Virus record (IMG/VR): IMGVR_UViG_3300025154_000408
Span: 1-21,333 of that record
Source of the DNA: a virus
Length of the DNA stretch: 21,333 bases
Direction: 5' to 3' (one strand)
Shown: positions 6,122 to 14,327 of the stretch, piece by piece
How the letters are laid out: every line of letters begins with the position of its first letter
Numbering within the stretch: position 1 is the first letter of the stretch
Program-made: the position numbers and the translations under genes
Notes under the pieces: generated by a model
The model's database searches: none
What the model was told of the DNA's origin: nothing
Seen by the model: only the letters and a program-made list of their open reading frames with translations

Positions 6122-8030
6122 AACACAAGCGAAAAGCACATTAACAACTGAAAAGAATCTGACTATTTCGTGGTTCTCAAACAGCCCTTTTTACGCTACC
6201 GGATATGGTTGTCAGACTAGATTGTTTGTACCGCGTCTGCAAAAAGCCGGATACAGCATGAGTATTTCGTCATTCGCGGGATTATCAGGACACACGCTTG
6301 ACTGGGTTGACGGGATAAAAATATACCCGAACGCGCGACACAGGTACGGTCAGGATGTGTTAGAACAACACGCTAAGACCGCAAAAGCAGACGTGGTTAT
6401 ATCCCTCATGGATGCGTGGGTGTGTGAGCCTGATCAGTTTCCTAATACGAAGTGGATACCCTGGTTTCCTATAGATTCTCACCCTATCACGACAGGGAAC
6501 GCAGAAGCCGTAAAGCAAGCGTATAAAAGAATCGTTATTTCAAAGCATGGCGCCAAGATGATGGATGATGCCGGGATGGATTATGACTATATCCCTCATG
6601 GCGTGGATACAGACGTATTCAAACCGCTTGACCGCTCCGAAGTCAGAGCCAAGATTGACTTCCCCGAGGATAAATTCATTGTTGGCATGGTCGCGGCTAA
6701 CGTAGGATTTCCCCCGCGTAAGGCGTTCGCTGAAAACATATCCGCATTCAAGATGCTGCATGACAAACACCCTGACACAATGCTATACCTGCATACCGCT
6801 GATGGTACGCGCGGCGAAGGGTTTGACATTCCCGCCTTCTGCCAATTCATAGGGCTGGAAATAGGCAAGGATGTAATTTTAGCCAACCAATACCATTACG
6901 CATCGTTGAGTTACCCGGATGGTGCAATGAACCTGCTTTACAACGCAATGGATGTGCACCTGTTGTGCTCAAAAGGTGAAGGGTTTGGAATTCCTATTTT
7001 GGAAGCGCAAGCGGCAGGCTGCCCGGTGATCGTTGGCGACTGGTCCTCAATGGGCGAGTTGTGCTTCTCGGGATGGAAACTTGACCGCGACACAGAAGCG
7101 GAGCCGGAATATACACAATACGGCGCTTATTGGTTTGTCCCTCACATTGGAGCTATTTATCAAAAGTTAGAGAATGCTTACCAGAAAAAAGGTAACAAAA
7201 TTTACCGCGAACGCGCCCGCGCGGGTGCAATGGCTTATGACGCAGATCTCATTGTTAAAGATTTCTGGGTTCCTTACCTCGATAAATTGGCAGAGGAAGT
7301 CCACGACCCCGTAAAGGGACACATGCACAAGTGGGGCAAGACTGGATTGTATAACCCTGATGGTTCCATGTCCGTTCCATGTTTAGGGTGCAATGACGAA
7401 ATGAAGGGTAACGAGATTATCAAAGACGGCTTCGCAAGTAATATCGGGCTTGACCTCGTACCTGATTCAGACGGCTTGACCAAGATTATCAGCCGCGAAA
7501 TTGAGAAGGATTACAAGTTAGACAACCTCGACTTGAAAGCCGGGGATGTGGTAATCGACATCGGAGCGCATAAAGGAATTGTCTCGTGTTACTTGGCTAA
7601 AAAGTATCCTGGTATCAAGGTAATCGCATTCGAGCCGAATGAAGAAAACTACAACGCCATGATTGAGAATATCGAGCGCAATAAATTAGAAGGTATCACC
7701 GCTGAATTATGCGCTATCACCAAGAATGGCAGGAACGTGACTGTTAGCACAGACAAGAATAACAGCGGCGGCGGGATGATATTCGATGGTGGTGAAGTAC
7801 CGTCTACCACGCTTGAAAACGTGTTCAAGACGTATGAGATTGACCGGGTTGCGCTTCTTAAGTCTGATTGTGAGGGAAGCGAATTCGAGATATTTGAAAA
7901 CGCGATTGACCTATTGAAACGCGTAGATGCTTTTCGCGGAGAAATACATAGGGGGGCTGGAGATGCGGACAAGTTGCTTGCGGCTATCAAACAGCGCGTT
8001 ACAAACACAATTGTTACCATTCAAGGATAA
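6114..8030 (+). CDS. GT4-type glycosyltransferase fused to FkbM-family methyltransferase
   Basis: A 638-aa two-domain enzyme. Residues ~10-390 resemble a GT-B glycosyltransferase of the GT4 type: an N-terminal NSPFYATGYGCQTRLF loop, then IPHGVDTDVFKP, and the nucleotide-sugar site E289-G-F-G-I-P-I-L-E297 (E-x7-E) followed by AQAAGCPV. A linker carries a CLGC pair (C423, C426). Residues ~470-638 form an FkbM-type S-adenosylmethionine methyltransferase: VVIDIGAHKG (480-488) is motif I, AFEPNEENY follows, and KSDCEGSEFE (D585, E587, E590) is the FkbM signature. The likely activity is sugar transfer followed by O-methylation. ATG 6114 is preferred to 6078 because it overlaps the upstream stop in typical coupled fashion. 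Acceptor unknown; virion protein glycosylation is one possibility. Confidence 0.85.
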   Translation: MTKTQAKSTLTTEKNLTISWFSNSPFYATGYGCQTRLFVPRLQKAGYSMSISSFAGLSGHTLDWVDGIKIYPNARHRYGQDVLEQHAKTAKADVVISLMDAWVCEPDQFPNTKWIPWFPIDSHPITTGNAEAVKQAYKRIVISKHGAKMMDDAGMDYDYIPHGVDTDVFKPLDRSEVRAKIDFPEDKFIVGMVAANVGFPPRKAFAENISAFKMLHDKHPDTMLYLHTADGTRGEGFDIPAFCQFIGLEIGKDVILANQYHYASLSYPDGAMNLLYNAMDVHLLCSKGEGFGIPILEAQAAGCPVIVGDWSSMGELCFSGWKLDRDTEAEPEYTQYGAYWFVPHIGAIYQKLENAYQKKGNKIYRERARAGAMAYDADLIVKDFWVPYLDKLAEEVHDPVKGHMHKWGKTGLYNPDGSMSVPCLGCNDEMKGNEIIKDGFASNIGLDLVPDSDGLTKIISREIEKDYKLDNLDLKAGDVVIDIGAHKGIVSCYLAKKYPGIKVIAFEPNEENYNAMIENIERNKLEGITAELCAITKNGRNVTVSTDKNNSGGGMIFDGGEVPSTTLENVFKTYEIDRVALLKSDCEGSEFEIFENAIDLLKRVDAFRGEIHRGAGDADKLLAAIKQRVTNTIVTIQG

Positions 8031-8033
8031 CCG

Positions 8034-8684
8034 ATGACCAGCGCAGGAATATATAAAATCACCAACCTTGTTGACGGTAAACAATATATTGGACAGTCGA
8101 TAAATATAGAGCAGAGGCGATGTTCTCATTACTCAATGCTTGATAAAAATAAACATCCTAATTTACATTTACAAAGAGCCTATAACTTGCTTGGTAAAGA
8201 AAACTTCATGTTTGACATTGTTTTGTTCTGTGAAAAGGAAGAACTAACAAGATATGAACAAGCGGTGGTTAATTTCAGTAAAAATATTTATAACTTCAGG
8301 TTAGAGTGTACCGACAGTAATAAAGGAATAAAGTTTTCAGCAGAGTCTCTTGAAAGAATGAGAATATCTCATACTGGGTTAAAGCATACGGAAGAGGCAA
8401 AAAGAAAAATATCAGAAAAAAATAAGGGTAAAACAATATCTGAATTTCAAAAACAACAACTTTTGAAGTCTCATTTAGGAAAACCTCTTTCTGATGAAGT
8501 AAAGAAAAAACTATCCATAGCGCTAACTGGAATAAAACACAGCCAAGAGTCGATTGACAAGGTCGCTGCAACACACACAGGAATGAAGCGTTCTGTTGAA
8601 TCCAGAAATAGAATGTCGATTGCCGCAAAAAAACGCAAAGCGCGTGAGGCTTTAGAAAAACTAACTTTTGGGATTGCACAATGA
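8034..8684 (+). CDS. GIY-YIG homing endonuclease with NUMOD3-type repeats
   Basis: This 216-aa protein begins with the GIY-YIG nuclease module: G5-I-Y7, then Y18-I-G20, Arg at 28/29, and a later YEQAVVNF segment with the expected catalytic Glu. From residue ~98 come about six tandem ~17-aa repeats of the form G-x-K/H-S/T-x-E-x-x-K/R-K/R-I/M-S, as in NUMOD3 DNA-binding helices of Seg/I-TevI-like enzymes. These enzymes cut intron- or gene-free alleles and promote copying of themselves. No intron boundary is seen, so it is free-standing. It sits three bases after the previous gene and overlaps the next by ATGA. It is more AT-rich than its neighbours, consistent with recent arrival. Confidence 0.9.
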   Translation: MTSAGIYKITNLVDGKQYIGQSINIEQRRCSHYSMLDKNKHPNLHLQRAYNLLGKENFMFDIVLFCEKEELTRYEQAVVNFSKNIYNFRLECTDSNKGIKFSAESLERMRISHTGLKHTEEAKRKISEKNKGKTISEFQKQQLLKSHLGKPLSDEVKKKLSIALTGIKHSQESIDKVAATHTGMKRSVESRNRMSIAAKKRKAREALEKLTFGIAQ

Positions 8685-9040
8685 GAACGCCTGCAGAGAC
8701 AAAGAAACTGATTAGTAAGTATCTGAAATGGTGGATTAAATATACCGGATTAGGGTATCAGACAGTCAAGGTTGTGTTTGTTGACTTCTGGGAAGGCGGA
8801 ATGAGTTGTGATGCAATCTGCGACACTAACTGGAAATACATGGAAAGCACACTCACATTCAATATAACCCACATGCAGGATCGGTCTGACGAAGAGATTG
8901 AAGAAACGGTTGTACACGAATTGATGCACATATTTCTAAACGAGATGCGAGCAGACGAAAACACTGACGACATTGAGCACGAAGAACGGGTAGCGTCCTC
9001 ACTTCAAAAGGCGTTCATGTGGGTAAAGGGAGCGAAATGA
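8681..9040 (+). CDS. small HExxH metallopeptidase-like protein
   Basis: A 119-aa protein with the zinc-peptidase motif H79-E80-L-M-H83 in a predicted helix (EETVVHELMHIFLNEM). An acidic HEE (100-102) about 17 residues later can supply the third ligand. An N-terminal region (~1-65) has a short beta sheet, as in SprT- or ImmA-like minimal metallopeptidases. The gene overlaps the homing endonuclease stop by ATGA. Similar single-domain HExxH proteins are common in phages; substrates are mostly unknown. Two cysteines (C43, C47) are present but no Zn-ribbon is apparent. The catalytic assignment is by motif only. Confidence 0.7.
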   Translation: MRTPAETKKLISKYLKWWIKYTGLGYQTVKVVFVDFWEGGMSCDAICDTNWKYMESTLTFNITHMQDRSDEEIEETVVHELMHIFLNEMRADENTDDIEHEERVASSLQKAFMWVKGAK

Positions 9041-9156
9041 GCGAAAAAGACTTCAAGAAATTACTTGTGCTTTTTACTTTAGTCGCGGTAATGTGCGGTT
9101 GTTGTTTAGGGGGCGTTCTTTTCAGAGCGATTGATTTACTTATGGTAGCGAAATGA
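9037..9156 (+). CDS. 39-aa single-span membrane protein
   Basis: A short gene between the metallopeptidase-like and glycosyltransferase genes, overlapping both by ATGA (start 9037, stop 9154-9156). It begins MSEKDFKK and has one hydrophobic span, LLVLFTLVAVMCGCCLGGVL, with three Cys near the middle. A possible ribosome binding site AAAGGGAG is at 9025-9032. Overlaps at both ends and the clean transmembrane segment support a real gene. Function is unknown; it could be a membrane anchor for the cassette or simply a small phage membrane protein. Confidence 0.6.
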   Translation: MSEKDFKKLLVLFTLVAVMCGCCLGGVLFRAIDLLMVAK

Positions 9157-9824
9157 GTTTATCCATCTTGTGTGTCACCAACGCGGAACCGCACGCCGGA
9201 TTATTCATCATGCGGATGCACAGGCTGGCGACCATCCTTAATTGTGAATTCGTAATTGGATTAGACGGCGAGAATGCGCAAAGTGGGTGCCTTAGAAAGT
9301 TTGCAGACGTGGCAATCGACCTACCCGCGCACGATGTACCTTTGCAGGAAATGGTATCAGATTTAGCCGTGAATGCCTGCTCAGGTGATTATGTTTTACG
9401 GCTGGATGATGACGAAGTTGTCAGTCCGGCGTTGGAAACGTGGCTCCGACAAAAGAAGTATGAGAGCGGTAACCTGTTCGCGTTTCCCAGGGTGTACATG
9501 TACCCCGACAAGTATCACACACTTTGCAACGATGGGATATACCCTGATTTACAGACGCGGTTAGGGTTGAAACAGAATATGCTCGGGATTAATTTCATTC
9601 ACGCCGGAAATCCCAACGGCTGCGGACAAGTTGTCCCCTACGCTATCGAGCATCACAAGTTACTGGTCAAGTCATACGAGCAACGCAAAGAGATAGCGGA
9701 CAGGTACGAGGCAATCAGGGAAGGCGCGGGGACACTGCCACATTACGCACGGTACAACATGCCGGAATTGATTTATGACAAATTGGAAACGCAGGATTAC
9801 TTCGATGGAGATTATGCAGGATGA
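9153..9824 (+). CDS. GT-A glycosyltransferase, GT2-like
   Basis: A 223-aa protein starting MSLSILCVTNAEPHAG, a first beta strand of a nucleotide-sugar-binding fold. D85-D86-D87 (VLRLDDDEVV) is the metal- and sugar-nucleotide-binding DXD motif. The HAGNPNG and PHYARYNMPEL segments lie where the acceptor site would be. It is shorter than typical GT2 enzymes, with no membrane span, so it is a soluble enzyme. It overlaps its neighbours by ATGA on both sides. With the GT4-FkbM enzyme it could build a two-sugar decoration; this is inferred. The acceptor is not known. Confidence 0.72.
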   Translation: MSLSILCVTNAEPHAGLFIMRMHRLATILNCEFVIGLDGENAQSGCLRKFADVAIDLPAHDVPLQEMVSDLAVNACSGDYVLRLDDDEVVSPALETWLRQKKYESGNLFAFPRVYMYPDKYHTLCNDGIYPDLQTRLGLKQNMLGINFIHAGNPNGCGQVVPYAIEHHKLLVKSYEQRKEIADRYEAIREGAGTLPHYARYNMPELIYDKLETQDYFDGDYAG

Positions 9825-10030
9825 AAACATTCCACTTGTTGCGAATTGAAGATGAGTCGGGAATTTCGGGAACTGGCATTGTTGCTGAGGGTGTGGTTTT
9901 TTCGGAGGGGAAGTGTGTGCTGGTTTGGCTAACAAAGTTCAAGTCTATTACGGTCTATGACAGTATTCAAGAATTAGAAAACATTCATGGACATAACGGA
10001 AAAACAATAATCGAATGGAATAAGGAATGA
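9821..10030 (+). CDS. small conserved-looking phage protein, unknown
   Basis: A 69-aa protein with predicted beta strands (MKTFHLLRIEDESGISGTG, then VAEGVVFSEGKCVLVWL) and an end of the form YDSIQELENIHGHNGKT. I recall the pattern FHL-R-ED-SG-SGTG-VAEGV-F-G and S-Y-D-S-x-E-IHGH-G-T from small hypothetical phage proteins, but I cannot give a name or function. It overlaps the upstream glycosyltransferase gene by ATGA and the radical SAM gene by ATGA, so all three are probably co-translated. Confidence 0.65.
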   Translation: MKTFHLLRIEDESGISGTGIVAEGVVFSEGKCVLVWLTKFKSITVYDSIQELENIHGHNGKTIIEWNKE

Positions 10031-10770
10031 TAAAACGCCCGCACGGTGAAACGAACGTCACGCTTGCCTGCCAAAACTCATGTGTAGGATGTAACCACTT
10101 CATACCCATGCAGAAGCCGTATTTTATCGAGCCGGCCACGTTAGAACGTGACCTCACCGCAATGGCTAAGATAGTCCACTTCGACCGCTATAACCTTGTG
10201 GGCGGTGAGCCTACATTGCACCCCGACATCATGGAGTTGTTGCAGATTGTCAAGGATTCAGGCATAGCGGATACCCTTGAAGTTACATCCAACGGGCAGA
10301 ACATCTACAAAATGCCGGACGCGTTCTTTGAGATATTGGATGAATTGATCATCACGCCATATAAACTCGGGGAGCCTGAAAGAGCCTATATCACCGCGAA
10401 GTGTGAGCGGGCTGGAACATCCCTACAATGGCATCCGGTGATATTTACGGAGTGTGCATACAAGGAACCGTCACCGCAGGACATAGCACAGGGGCGCTTC
10501 AACGCCTGTTGGTACAACATCAACCGTCACGTGATTGACGAAGGATATTTTTACCGTTGCTGTACCGCGCCGTTTATCCCTTCAATATTATTAGGACTGC
10601 CAAAAGAGACTGACGGGATCGCGATTGAGGAACTGACCGAACAAGCATTAGCGGATTACTTATCCACGAGAGAAGTCCCTGCGTCCTGCTTTGTGTGCGC
10701 GTCAAACATGGGGAATCGTATCGAATGGCGCGAGAACCGTGATAACTGGCTAAATGAGAGTGTAAAATGA
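10027..10770 (+). CDS. radical SAM enzyme
   Basis: A 247-aa protein. Near the N-terminus it has the [4Fe-4S] motif C15-x3-C19-x2-C22 (ACQNSCVGCNHF), followed by GGEP at 59-62 (VGGEPTLHPD), the S-adenosylmethionine-binding loop, and VTSNGQNI (86-93). Further Cys at 161, 178, 179, 221 and 224 form a C-terminal cluster that may bind a second iron-sulfur centre, as in SPASM/Twitch proteins. The reaction cannot be told from sequence. Its place at the end of a sugar-modifying cassette suggests carbohydrate or peptide modification. It overlaps both neighbours by ATGA. Radical SAM genes are uncommon inside virion gene modules. Confidence 0.85.
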   Translation: MIKRPHGETNVTLACQNSCVGCNHFIPMQKPYFIEPATLERDLTAMAKIVHFDRYNLVGGEPTLHPDIMELLQIVKDSGIADTLEVTSNGQNIYKMPDAFFEILDELIITPYKLGEPERAYITAKCERAGTSLQWHPVIFTECAYKEPSPQDIAQGRFNACWYNINRHVIDEGYFYRCCTAPFIPSILLGLPKETDGIAIEELTEQALADYLSTREVPASCFVCASNMGNRIEWRENRDNWLNESVK

Positions 10771-12617
10771 CAGAATTAATTGGTAAGAATTTATTGATAA
10801 ACTGGATTACGACAGGCGGGACTATCGACTTGAGCGGAGACTTTCGCGCGGTTGGTTATAACCCGTCTGTCAAACTGTTAAACATAACTACTGGTAGTGC
10901 TACATTTGAGGATTACCTGGTATTGACTAAAGATACAAAGGTTTCCTACCGTGGCGTGATGCAAACCACCGTAACTACTATTGAGGACTCGTTAGAAGCG
11001 GGCACGTTTGGAACATTGATAATCCAACCCGAGGGGACTATATCTTGTAAACGAAAATACACGATCCCTGCTTTTTCTCTGGGTGGTAATGTCAACTGGC
11101 CATTTGATGACACTGTAGAAATATCATGTGACTTCCAGGGAGCCGGAACCCCTACTATTAGCACCAACTACTTGGGACCGCTACTTGATTTATTCACAGG
11201 TGACGGTGGTCAAGTTGGCATTGAACGGGTTGGTACGTCCTACTGGTTGTACTCTCCAATTCAAGACGGAAGGTATCACGGGACAAAGCTCACTCCGTTT
11301 ACAGTTTCTGGGAAAACGGACATCGCGGTCTCTACAATGGAAGATCGTATTCCGATGGCATCAGTCAAAGACAATAATGCGACTTATGCAGTAAAAACAG
11401 GAACATGGACCAATGACGCTGCTCAAGCGCTTGCTTATGGTGGTACTTACAGTTTTTGCTTAACCGCAGGTGGGTATATCACATTTACCACTCCCGCGAA
11501 CGTCAAGAGGGTGGGTATAAGGCACGTGAAGACTACTAATGCCGGGCTTGTTCTAGTTTCGATTGACGGAGACAATACATTAGCGGATTTACTCTCAACC
11601 GCTCAAGATTTAGTGGACGCAGGAACGTTCCCGAATACTATCCTGGTGGCAAATGGCGGTACTCTCAATCCAACTGACAGGGTAATTGATATGTACTCCG
11701 CCGCCGCTGATTATGACGTGAAACTTAAACTTGCAAATGATTTAACGGCCGGTGTTCATACAATTGTATTGTCCTATACGGGGTATAAAAGAGACGCTTC
11801 AAGCGCCACTAGACTATACATTACCGGAATGTACTATAACGGTACATCAGTAACAGTCGCAACCGCCGGGATATTTATGGAAACCCAGCAATTAGTTGGC
11901 GCTGCGGCTGGCGCTTCGGTATATGAGGCTGTACAGCACATAAAACCAACAGGGGCGACCAATAGCGAGTGGGTAGGGCATGGTCACGGAAATACTGTAC
12001 TAAATTCAACAGTTATAACGGTGGATGGCGTTGCGGTAACTCCTGCCGACGGCAGTATTACGGCTGGCACTGTTATCTCGTTTGCAAGGAATTCCAGTCT
12101 GTATCATTCTGAGATTGGAGCCGGAGCAACCATAATTGGTACGTCTATTACTACGTACTATCCGACTGCTACCGAGGGATTGCGAATAACCACACAAACA
12201 ACTTGGGCGTTGGGTGGAGTCACAATAACAGTATATCCCGCCATGTTCCCAACTGGTATCTTTATGGAGAAGGGGGCTAATATAGCCCTGCCAGGACAAT
12301 CCGTAACGCTAAGCGCAGATGACGAATCGAAGGTAGTAAATGCCAAAAGTCCGGCAGGTTATGTTTATGATTCTGACGGGTATTATGCCGCGCTGCTTTA
12401 CACCCCTGACCTGGCGCTAAACGTTAGTGATTATTCCCAGATAACGGGCGGGTATTACTTATTCACTCAAGACAGATCTGTCGCAACATTCAACAAAATT
12501 TATCAGACAAAGATAGATAACGTTGTTCCGGTTGCGTATGCTATTGGCGAGGTCTGGAATTCCGATGCACAATGGCGAATATTCAGACGCGCTAATACGT
12601 TGACACTGCCACTATAA
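10767..12617 (+). CDS. tail-tube-like domain fused to large putative surface or adhesin region
   Basis: A 616-aa protein. Residues ~1-134 align almost end to end with the tail tube protein at 14428-14835 (roughly 60% identical by eye, sharing blocks such as KDTKVSY-GVMQ, TFGTLIIQPEGT, KRKYTIPAF and VEISCDFQG-GTPT). The remaining ~480 residues are Thr/Gly/Ala-rich, probably beta-sandwich domains, with no recognised family. The start codon overlaps the radical SAM stop (ATGA). The N-terminal domain could let the protein enter the tail tube or tail-end ring while the C-terminal part projects outwards as decoration or receptor-binding domain. An alternative is a minor head or neck fibre. The duplication is visible; the function is inferred. 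Confidence 0.7.
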   Translation: MTELIGKNLLINWITTGGTIDLSGDFRAVGYNPSVKLLNITTGSATFEDYLVLTKDTKVSYRGVMQTTVTTIEDSLEAGTFGTLIIQPEGTISCKRKYTIPAFSLGGNVNWPFDDTVEISCDFQGAGTPTISTNYLGPLLDLFTGDGGQVGIERVGTSYWLYSPIQDGRYHGTKLTPFTVSGKTDIAVSTMEDRIPMASVKDNNATYAVKTGTWTNDAAQALAYGGTYSFCLTAGGYITFTTPANVKRVGIRHVKTTNAGLVLVSIDGDNTLADLLSTAQDLVDAGTFPNTILVANGGTLNPTDRVIDMYSAAADYDVKLKLANDLTAGVHTIVLSYTGYKRDASSATRLYITGMYYNGTSVTVATAGIFMETQQLVGAAAGASVYEAVQHIKPTGATNSEWVGHGHGNTVLNSTVITVDGVAVTPADGSITAGTVISFARNSSLYHSEIGAGATIIGTSITTYYPTATEGLRITTQTTWALGGVTITVYPAMFPTGIFMEKGANIALPGQSVTLSADDESKVVNAKSPAGYVYDSDGYYAALLYTPDLALNVSDYSQITGGYYLFTQDRSVATFNKIYQTKIDNVVPVAYAIGEVWNSDAQWRIFRRANTLTLPL

Positions 12618-12639
12618 AAGGGAATAAACAAGGAGCAAC

Positions 12640-13227
12640 ATGACCGCTAGAGCAGGAATGAGTACGTTACTGACAACCTTACGAGGCATGACCAACGCAG
12701 GGACGGCGGATTACACCGTTGGCTCCGCTACGTTTTGGAGTGATGACCAACTGCAAGCCGTGATGGACAGGTATGTTACTCCAGTCAGGGATGAAGTAAT
12801 AAGCGGTATCCCAATCATGGCGGGCGGAACGGTCAATTATCTCGACTACCAGTCTAACAACCGATTCTTCGAGACAACCGTTGGCGGTACATCCAGGTTC
12901 ATTATCCGTGACATTGGCGGTACGGCACAAGGTACAGCAAATTGGAGCGCGGATTACGAAAAGGGATTGATCAGTTTCACCGCTGACACGAAGGGGACGG
13001 CTTACTTCTTAACCGGATTCTCTTATGACGTTTACGCCGCCGCCGCCGATGTGTGGTTCCAGAAGGCAGCACACGCGAGTGAGATGATCGACTTCTCAAC
13101 CGATGGTCACAGCATCAAGCGCGGTCATGTGGCTACCATGTGCATGAAAATGGCTCAAAGATATGAGAGCATGGCAAGCGTGTCAATGAGTACGCCTGTC
13201 GAATTAGTCCGCGGAGATATGACATGA
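12640..13227 (+). CDS. head-tail connector (adaptor) protein
   Basis: A 195-aa protein opening the connector block, with AAGGAG and a five-base spacer before its ATG. The N-terminal ~60 residues look like the helical bundle of gp6/gp15-type adaptors (STLLTTLRGMTNAG, FWSDDQLQAVMDRYV), where WSDDQL is a familiar pattern of that family. A beta insert follows (~60-125) and a long C-terminal helix (~130-180, YAAAADVWFQKAAHASEM). Adaptors bind the portal underside and extend the channel. The 615-nt block 3' of it (head closure, tail component, terminator) confirms the context. It overlaps the next gene by ATGA. Confidence 0.72.
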   Translation: MTARAGMSTLLTTLRGMTNAGTADYTVGSATFWSDDQLQAVMDRYVTPVRDEVISGIPIMAGGTVNYLDYQSNNRFFETTVGGTSRFIIRDIGGTAQGTANWSADYEKGLISFTADTKGTAYFLTGFSYDVYAAAADVWFQKAAHASEMIDFSTDGHSIKRGHVATMCMKMAQRYESMASVSMSTPVELVRGDMT

Positions 13228-13598
13228 CGCAGGGATTATCCGCCGCCGAACTTGCACAGATACGCGCTGATATTGGTCAACTATTCCCTGATACTTGTAG
13301 CGTGCTCGGTATCACGCGAACCAGTGACGGCGCGGGTGGATGGACTGACACGGCGGGGACAATCACAGGCGGCACGGCTGTACCCTGTCGCCTCGACTTC
13401 CCCAATCCGGGTAAAGAGGCAATGGCAGCCGGAGCGGTGCAATCATTCAAGACTGGCATAGTCTCAATGGCTTATGACAAAACGATCACCACCGCCAACC
13501 AGATACAGATAGGCACGGATACCTATAACATTGTCGGCGTGAACACTAACCAGTCGTGGATTGGCGTCAAGCGTTTAGCAGTGGAGAAGATACCTTGA
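13224..13598 (+). CDS. head closure / head-tail joining protein
   Basis: A 124-aa protein, start overlapping the adaptor stop (ATGA). An N-terminal helix (LSAAELAQIRADIGQLFPDT) leads into beta strands with SDGAGGWTDTAGTI, PCRLDFPNPG and a C-terminal GTDTYNIVGVNTNQSW, the pattern of gp16/gpFII-type head completion (stopper) proteins. In that family the protein plugs the filled head and creates the tail-binding surface. Size is within the usual 100-130 aa. It ends with TGA overlapping the TTG start of the next gene. Confidence 0.72.
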   Translation: MTQGLSAAELAQIRADIGQLFPDTCSVLGITRTSDGAGGWTDTAGTITGGTAVPCRLDFPNPGKEAMAAGAVQSFKTGIVSMAYDKTITTANQIQIGTDTYNIVGVNTNQSWIGVKRLAVEKIP

Positions 13599-13927
13599 TA
13601 TTCAACATGAAGATTGACACGAAGCCTTTAGCGCAGTATGAGAAATCCGCTGTAGAAAAGGCGAAGAAAGCGGTCAAGAAGAACGCGCTGGCAATCCAGG
13701 CGAACGCCGCTCAAAACGCCCCGGTGGATACTGGCGCGTTGAAGAACAGCATATCTGCATTGCCAGAAGGCGGCGGTGAGAATTGGTCAATACAGGACGG
13801 CGTAAATTATGGTATATGGCAAGAATTAGGAAGTTCACGAGGCGTACCTGCGATTCATTTTCTCGGTAACGCCTGCGAGAAACAAGCGGATAAGTTTTTC
13901 AATGACGTAAAGGAGGCGCTAAAGTGA
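13595..13927 (+). CDS. HK97 gp10-like tail component
   Basis: A 110-aa protein in the position of HK97 gp10 family members. The core NAPVDTGALKNSI (P-V-D-T-G-x-L-x-x-S) followed by VNYGIWQELGS is the recognisable signature of the family. The preferred start is TTG at 13595 because GGAG at 13584-13587 lies seven bases upstream and TTGA overlaps the previous stop; the in-frame ATG at 13607 has no such site. Family members take part in joining head and tail. The protein ends in a basic helix and is followed directly by the tail terminator gene. Confidence 0.78.
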   Translation: MIFNMKIDTKPLAQYEKSAVEKAKKAVKKNALAIQANAAQNAPVDTGALKNSISALPEGGGENWSIQDGVNYGIWQELGSSRGVPAIHFLGNACEKQADKFFNDVKEALK

Positions 13928-14319
13928 GTTTACACGCGCTGAACACGGCACTTTATTCACGATTAGGCGGTACTGCTACATCAGCAGGGACAAGTGTTTT
14001 CTTCCTCAAAGCGCCTGACAATCACCCGTTCCCCTACGTTGTCTGGGATTACACCGCAGATCTTGACGATAACGACAACCCGAACAGGACTAAAAACGAT
14101 GTGCTGTTCATCCGGGCGTATGCCGCTTCACCCTCCACAGCCGGAACGATTGACGGGCAAATTGATACCCTTCTACACCACAAACCGTTGACAGTAACAG
14201 GCTTTACAAACTTCTGGCTGGCGCGTGAAAGCGGATATGCGTTACCTGAAAAGGATGCGTCGGGAAGGGAGTCTTACATGGTCGGTGCTGAATACAGGAT
14301 TCGACTGGACTCAACATGA
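13924..14319 (+). CDS. tail terminator / tail completion protein
   Basis: A 131-aa protein with a GTG start overlapping the preceding stop (GTGA). An excellent ribosome binding site, AAAGGAGG at 13909-13916, lies seven bases upstream. It starts with a helix (LHALNTALYSRLGG) and has PFPYVVWDYTADLDDN and SESYMVGAEYRIRL-like strands (GRESYMVGAEYRIRLDST), which resemble gp17/gpU-type tail terminators that cap the tube and dock it to the head. Place between the gp10-like protein and the tail tube gene agrees. Element B and a terminator follow. Confidence 0.72.
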   Translation: MSLHALNTALYSRLGGTATSAGTSVFFLKAPDNHPFPYVVWDYTADLDDNDNPNRTKNDVLFIRAYAASPSTAGTIDGQIDTLLHHKPLTVTGFTNFWLARESGYALPEKDASGRESYMVGAEYRIRLDST

Positions 14320-14327
14320 GATAAATG

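Noticed and set aside
8030-8684. Group I intron hosting the GIY-YIG gene
   Set aside because: The flanking frames are not an interrupted gene: the upstream fusion ends in a normal stop and the downstream gene has its own ATG; no intron space remains.
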